A DNA stretch of 64,000 bases from Lunularia cruciata (Eukaryota > Streptophyta > Marchantiopsida > Lunulariales > Lunulariaceae). Positions 58,001 through 64,000 of this stretch are shown here, piece by piece. The first letter of the stretch is position 1. Each line of letters starts with the position of its first letter. Below the pieces are notes generated by a model. That model made no database searches. It saw nothing but the letters and a program-made list of their open reading frames with translations, and was not told the origin of the DNA. Position numbers and translations under genes: made by a program. The stretch spans positions 46,068,501-46,132,500 of the forward strand of contig OX419761.1 in assembly GCA_948567375.1 (NCBI GenBank). Direction: 5' to 3'.

Positions 58001-61000
58001 AAAAGAATTCAATAACGCTCTAACTTTCCATTTTCCTTGCTCTGTATATGTTTGTAGGTTTACATCAAGGTCGTTCGCTATGGACAACTTGATGACAAGT
58101 GTCTTCAAAGTCTGCTCTCATCTGTGCATTATGGACCACCAACAATCAGCGCATCAAATCAGCTTTGGGCCGCAGGCTTATGTACTGCATCTCATACTCC
58201 TCGGACCATAAAAGGTCTGATTGAATCGTTCTTAACGTCGCGGGACAACGATGCAAGCTTATGTTCTCCTTACCAGAAACTTCACCTTCACGGTGTCGGC
58301 CGTTTGGCTCGCTTCGAAGCTAATAATAAGCAGATAGTAGAGGTTCCAGGTGTTCTTCAGAGAGTGCTGGGCTGTTTGTCTCTTGGTCAGAACTCCACGC
58401 TCAGGGAAATTGCTGCAGAAGCTTTAGTTTCTATAGCCTTCCATCAAGACGGGCGGAGAAGAATCGGGGAAGTTCCCGGGTCAATCTCGAAACTCTTTGA
58501 CCTATTCGTTCGAAGGGATGGAAGTGTGGATTTCCAAGGGGAAGTGGTGAAAACTCTGGCGAATTTGGCTGCATATGAGGCCAATGCCAAGCAGATTCTG
58601 GATCTCCCCGATGCTCTTGAGGCACTATTGGATGGTGTGTCAGGTGGAATTGACTCCTTGCTGCTGATGACGGAGGTTGCATGGACCTTGGCTAATATAG
58701 CCGGACATGAAGATGGGAAGAGGAGAGTTGGAGATGTTCCCGGGTCAATCTCGAAACTCTTTGACCTATTCGTTCAAAGGAATGGAAGTGTGGATTTCCA
58801 AGTTCAAGTGCTGAGAACTCTGGCGAATATGGCTACATATGAGGCCAATGCCAACCAGATTCTGGATCTCCCCGGTGCTCTCGAGGCACTATTGGATGGT
58901 GTGTCGGGTGGAATTGACTCCTTGCTGATGACGAACCTTGCACGGACCTTGGCTAATATAGCCGTACATGAAGATGGGAAGAGGAGAATAGGAGAAGTTC
59001 CAGGGTCAATCTCGAAACTCGTTAAGGTCTTTGTTCAAAGGGATGGAAGTGTGGATTTCCAAGTTGAAGTGCACAGAACTCTGGGGACTTTGGCTAGATA
59101 TGAGGCCAATGCCAAACAGATTCTGGATCTCCCCGATGCTCTCGAGGCACTATTGGATGGTGTGTCGGGTGGGATTGACTCCTTGCTGATGACGATAGTT
59201 GCAGGGACCTTGGCTAATATAGCCGTACATGAAGATGGGAAGAGGAGAATTGGAGATGTTCCCGGGTCAATCTCGAAACTCGTTAAGGTCTTTGTTCAAA
59301 GGGATGGAAGTGTGGATTTCCAAGTGGAAGTGGTGGGAACTCTGGCGAATTTGGCTACATATGAGGCCAATGCTAAGCAGATTCTGGATCTCCCCGATGC
59401 TCTTGAGGCACTATTGGATGGTGTCTCGGGTGGGATTGACTCCTTGCTAATGACGAAGGTTGCAGGGACCTTGGCTAATATAGCTGGACATGAAGATGGG
59501 AAGAGGAGAATTGGAGAAGTTCCTGGGTCAATCTCGAAACTCTTTGACCTATTCGTTCAAAGGGATGGAAGTGTGGATTTCCAAGTGGAAGTGGTGAGAA
59601 CTCTGGCGAATCTGGCTAGATATGAGGCCAATGCCAAGCAGATTCTGGATCTCCCCGGTGCTCTTGATGCACTATTGGATGGTGTGTCGGGTGGAATTGA
59701 CTCCTCGCTGATGACGAAGGTTGCACGGATCTTGGCTAATATAGCCTGGCATGAAGATGGGAAGAGGAGAATTGGAGAAGTTCCGGGGTCAATCTCGAAA
59801 CTCTTTGACCTATTCGTTCAAAGGGATGGAAGTGTGGATTTCCAAGTGGAAGTGGTGAGAACTTTGAAGAATTTGGCTAGATTTGAGGCCAATGCCAAGC
59901 AGATTCTGGCTCTCCCCGATGCTCTTGAGGCACTGTTCGATGGTGTGTCGGGTGGAATTGACTCTTTGCTGATGACGATGGTTGCAGGGACCTTGGCTAA
60001 TATAGCGGTCCATGAAGATGGGAACAGGAGAATTGGAGATGTTCCCGGGTCAATCTCGAAACTCCTTAAGGTCTTTGTTCAAAGGGATGGAAGTGTGGAT
60101 TTCCAAGTTGAAGTGCAGAGAACTCTGGCGACTTTGGCTACAAATGAGGCCAATGCCAAGCAGATTCTGGATCCCCCCGATGCTCTCGAGGCACTATTGG
60201 ATGGTGTGTGGGGTGGAATTGACTCGTTGCTGATGACGATGGTTGCAGAGACCTTGGCTAATATAGCTGTACATGAAGATGGGAAGAGGAGAATTGGAGA
60301 AGTTCCCGGGTCAATCTCGGAACTTCTTAAGGTCTTTGTTCACAGGGATGGAAGTGTGGATTTCCAAGTTGAAGTGCTAAGAACTCTGGCGACTTTGGTT
60401 ACATATGAGGCCAATGCCAAGCAGATTTTGGATCTCCCCAATGCTCTCGACGCACTATTGGATGGTGTGTGGGGTGGAATTGGCTCCTTGCTGATGACGA
60501 ACCTTGCACGGACCTTGGCTAATATAGCCGTACATGAAGATGCGAGGAGGAGAATTGGAGAAGTTCCCGGGTCAATCTCGAAACTCCTTGAGGTCTTTGT
60601 TCACAGGGATGGAATTGTGGAATTCCAAGTTCAAGTGCTGAGAACTCTGTCGAATTTGGTTTGTAATGAGGCCAATGCCAAGCAGCTTCTGGATCTCCCC
60701 GATGCTCTGGAGGCACTATTGGATGGTGTGTCGGGTGGAATTGACTCCTTGTTGATGACGAACCTTGCATGGATCTTGGCTAATATAGCCGTACATGAAG
60801 ATGGGAAGAGGAGAATTGGAGAAGTTCCCGGGTCAATCTCGAAACTCGTTAAGGTCTTTGTTCAAAGGGATGGAAGTGTGGATTTCCAAGTTCATGTGGT
60901 AAGAACTCTGGCGACTTTGGCTACATATGAGGCCAATGCCAAGCAGCTTCTGGATCTACCCGATGCTCTCGAGGCACTATTGGATGGTGTGTCGGGTGAT

Positions 61001-63988
61001 GACTCCTTGCTGATGACGATGGTTGCAGAGACCTTGACTAATATAGCCGTACATGAAGATGGGAACAGCAGAATTGGAGAAGTTCCCGGGTCAATTTCGA
61101 AACTCGTTAAGATCTTTGTTCAAAGGGATGGAAGTGTGGATTTCCAAGTTCAATTGGTGAGAACTCTGGCGACTTTAGCTGGATATGAGGCCAATGCCAT
61201 TCAGATTCTGGATCTCCCCGATGCTCTCGGGGCACTATTGGCTGGTGTGTCGGATGGGATTGACTCCTTGCTGATGACGATGGTTGCAGGGACCTTGGCT
61301 AATATAGCTGTACATGAAGATGGGAAGAGGAGAATTGGAGATGTTCCCGGGTCAATCTCGAAACTCTTTGACCTATTCGTTCAAAGGGGTGGAAGTGTGC
61401 ATTTTCAAGTGGAAGTGGTGAGAACTCTGGCGAATTTGGCTACATATGAGGCCAATGCCAAGCAGATTCTAATTCTCCCCGATGCTCTCGAGGCACTATT
61501 GGATAGTGTGTCGGGTGGGATTGACTCCTTGCTGATGACGATGGTTGCAGGGACCTTGGCTAATATAGCCGTCCATGAAGATGGGAACAGGAGAATTGGA
61601 GAAGTTCCCGGGTCAATCTCGAAACTCTTTGACCTATTCGTTCAAAGGGATGGAAGTGTGGATTTCCAAGTTGAAGTGCAGAGAACTCTGGCGACTTTGA
61701 CTAGATATGAGGCCAATGCCAAGCAGATTCAGGATCTCCCGGATGCTCTCGAGGCACTATTGGATGGTTTGTCGGGTGGAATTGACTCCTTGTTGATGAC
61801 GAAGGTTGCAGGGACTTTGGCTAATATCGCCGAATATGAAGATGGGAACAGGAGAATTGCAGAAGTTCCCGGGTCAATCTCGAAACTCGTTCAGGTCTTT
61901 GTTCAAAGGGATGGAAGTGTGGATTTCCAAGTTCAAGTGCTGAGGACTCTGGCGAGTTTGGCTAGATATGAGGCCAATGCCAAGCAGATTCTGGATCTCC
62001 CCGATGCTCTGGAGGCACTATTGGATGGTGTGTCGGGTGGAATTGACTCCTTGCTGATGACGATGGTTGCAGCGACCTTGGCTAATATAGCCGTCCATGC
62101 AGATGGGAACAGGAGAATTGGAGAACTTCCCGGGTCAATCTCGAAACTCGTTAAGGTCTTTGTTCAAAGGGACGGAAGTGTGGATTTCCAAGTTCAAGTG
62201 CTGAGAACTCTGGGGACTTTGGCTAGATATGAGACCAATGCCAAGCAGATCCTGGATCTCCCCGATGCTCTCGAGGCACTATTGGATGGTTTGTCGGGTG
62301 GAATTGACTCGTTGCTGATGACGATGGTTGCAGGGACCTTGACTTTTATAGCCGTACATGAAGATGGGAACAGGAGAATTGGAGAAGTTCCCGGGTCACT
62401 CTCGAAACTCGTTAAGGTCTTTGTTCAAAGGGATGGAAGTGTGGATTTCCAAGTTCAAGTGCTGAGAACTCTGGCGACTTTGGCTACATATGAGGCGAAT
62501 GCCAAGCAGATTTTGGATCTCCCCGATGCTCTCGAGGCACTATTGGATGTTGTGTCGGATGGGATTGACTCCATGTTGATGACGATGGCCGCAGGGACCT
62601 TGGCTAGTATAGCCGTACATGAAGATGAGAAGAGGAGAATTGGAGAAGTTCCCGGGTCAATCTCGAAACTCGTTAAGATCTTTGTTCAAAGGGATGGAAG
62701 TGTGGATTTCCAAGTTCAAGTGCTGAGAACTCTGGCGAGTTTGGCTACAGATGAGGCGAATGCCAAGCAGATCTTGGATCTCCCCGATGCTCTCGAGGCA
62801 CTATTGGATGGTGTGTCGGATGGGATTGACTCCATGTTGATGACGATGGTTGCATGGACCTTGGCCAATATAGCCGTACATGAAGATGGGAACAGGAGAA
62901 TTGGAGAAGTTCCCGGGTCAATCTCGAAACTCGTTAAGGTCTTTGTTCAAAGGGATGGAAGTGTGGATTTCCAAGTGGAATTGCTGAGAACTATGGCGAA
63001 TTTGGCTGCATATGAGGCCAATGCCAAGAAGATTGTGGATGTCCCCGATGCTCTTGAGGCACTATTGGATGGTGTGTATGGTGGAATTGACTCCTTGCTG
63101 CTGATGACGAAGGTTGCATGGACCTTGGCTAATATAGCCGAATATGAAGATGGGAAAAGGAGAATTGGAGAAGTTCCCGGGTCAATCTCGAAACTCTTTG
63201 ACCTATTCGTTCAAAGGGATGGATGTGTGGATTTCCAAGTGGAAGTGGTGAGGACTCTGGCGAATTTGGCTACAGATGAGGTCAATGCCAAGCAGATTCT
63301 GGATCTCCCCGGTGCTCTCGAGGCACTATTGGACGGTGTGTCGGGTGGAATTGACTCCTTGCTGCTGATGACGAAGGTTGCTTGGACCTTGGCTAATATA
63401 GCCGGACATGAAGATGGGAAGAGGAGAGTTGGAGATGTTCCCGGGTCAATCTCGAAACTCTTTGGCCTATTCGTTCAAAAGGATGGAAGTGTGGATTTCC
63501 AAGTGGAAGTGGTGGGGACTCTGGCGAATTTGGCTACATATGAGGCCAATGCCCAGCAGATTCTGGCTCTCCCCGATGCTCTCGAGGCACTATTGGATGG
63601 TGTGTCGGGTGGAATTGACTCTTTGCTGATGACGAAGGTTGCAGGGACCTTGGCTAATATAGCCGGACATGAAGATGGGAAGAGGAGAATGGGAGAAGTT
63701 CGTGGGTCAATCTCGAAACTCATTGACATATTCGTTCAAAGGGATGGAAGGGTGGATTTCCAAGTGGAAATGATGAGAACTCTGGCGAATATGGCTACAT
63801 ATGAGGCCAATGCCAAGCAGATTCTGGATCTCCCCGATGCTCTCGAGGCACTATTGGATGGTGTGTCGGGTGGAATTGACTCCTCGCTGATGACGAAGGT
63901 TGCACGGACCTTGGCTAATATAGCCGTACATGAAGATGGGAAGAGGAGAATTGGAGGAGTTCTTGGGTCAATTTCGAAACTCCTTTAA
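55059..63988 (+). CDS. NB-ARC protein with giant armadillo-repeat array (right copy)
   Basis: Exons 55,059-56,090, 57,064-57,903 and 58,058-63,988 predict 2,600 residues: helical N-terminus, complete NB-ARC and about 1,900 residues of ARM repeats. NB-ARC motifs are at the same residues as in the left copy: GDPGTGKS, LVILDDVW, NPLALAMAG across the exon 1-2 junction, and LHDL. The array holds one degenerate plus about 21 double-ARM units of 87-88 residues. The core EANAKQILDLPDALEALLDG is nearly invariant, and variation is confined to sites around MTxxAxTLANIAxH and FQVxVxxTLxxLAxY. STAND ATPases of this type act as ligand-gated switches, with the repeat domain sensing; an immune role is inference from NB-ARC. 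The frame ends at TAA 63,986-63,988 through the same extra T as in the left copy, with the window ending 12 bp later. Only a few residue differences separate exons 1-2 from the left gene. Confidence 0.87.
58560..63988 (+). repeat. 261-bp coding tandem array (about 21 units)
   Basis: GAGGCCAATGCCAAGCAGAT recurs about every 261 bp. Units differ by scattered substitutions. Several carry an extra Leu codon (CTGCTGATGACG against CTGATGACG, near 58,660, 63,100 and 63,360) and one has lost a codon (GGTGATGACTCC near 60,998). The left gene shares the first units and the very last unit only, which points to unequal exchange within the array. Confidence 0.93.
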
Positions 63989-64000
63989 GGTCTTTGTTCA

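Noticed and set aside
58560-63988. CRISPR-like regular repeats
   Set aside because: Units are contiguous coding repeats of 261 bp without spacers, in a spliced eukaryotic gene.

Overview
The window reads as nuclear DNA of a streptophyte, most likely a non-flowering land plant; I cannot name the species. The grounds are spliced NB-ARC genes whose C-terminal repeats are armadillo-like (ARM) rather than leucine-rich, chromodomain Ty3 retroelements primed by initiator-tRNA-Met, a Helitron helicase relic, a LINE relic, and repeat-on-repeat nesting. I see no bacterial operon structure, rRNA or tRNA gene.

Layout. 1-1,523: 3' end of a Ty3 chromovirus, here called family F1, with its LTR. 2,830-4,760: decayed Helitron helicase (-). 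4,795-11,540: fragments of a second Ty3 family, F2, interrupted by a 2.3-kb insertion (7,801-10,094) full of minisatellites. 11,541-13,487: relic of a third LTR family, F3. 13,488-17,838: truncated F1 copy (-). 17,839-34,930: an old plus-strand F1 element split by two later minus-strand insertions. These are a nearly complete F2 element (18,055-27,942) and a full-length F1 element (29,048-34,688, 5-bp target duplication CTTGC). 34,931-42,132 and 52,372-64,000: a segmental duplication, each arm carrying one NB-ARC-ARM gene. 42,133-52,371: intergenic DNA with a diverged repeat pair, a LINE relic and about 6 kb I cannot explain.

The F2 element is the most unusual object. Its minus-strand polyprotein runs Gag (zinc knuckles), aspartic protease, a complete C5-cytosine DNA methyltransferase domain, reverse transcriptase/RNase H, HHCC-DDE integrase and a terminal PHD-type finger. 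Its terminal repeats are not ordinary LTRs. They read B-internal-A-B-A, formally like the split direct repeats of PAT/Ngaro-type elements, although the integrase is DDE and a short target duplication is visible. The copy here is dead: all eleven in-frame stops I found are TAG or TGA, as expected from deamination of methylated CHG and CG sites.

The two NB-ARC-ARM genes share a gene model: a 5'UTR intron, then three coding exons encoding a predicted helical N-terminus, NB-ARC and an ARM array. The copies differ mainly in array length. The left gene has three 87-residue double-ARM units in frame. The right gene has about 21 near-identical units (2,600 aa predicted) and runs to the window edge. 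Introns and long exon stretches look identical, while the flanks have diverged, which suggests gene conversion plus unequal crossing-over. F1 LTRs carry perfect heat-shock-element arrays just upstream of their TATA box, so these insertions could bring heat-responsive promoters near the receptor genes.
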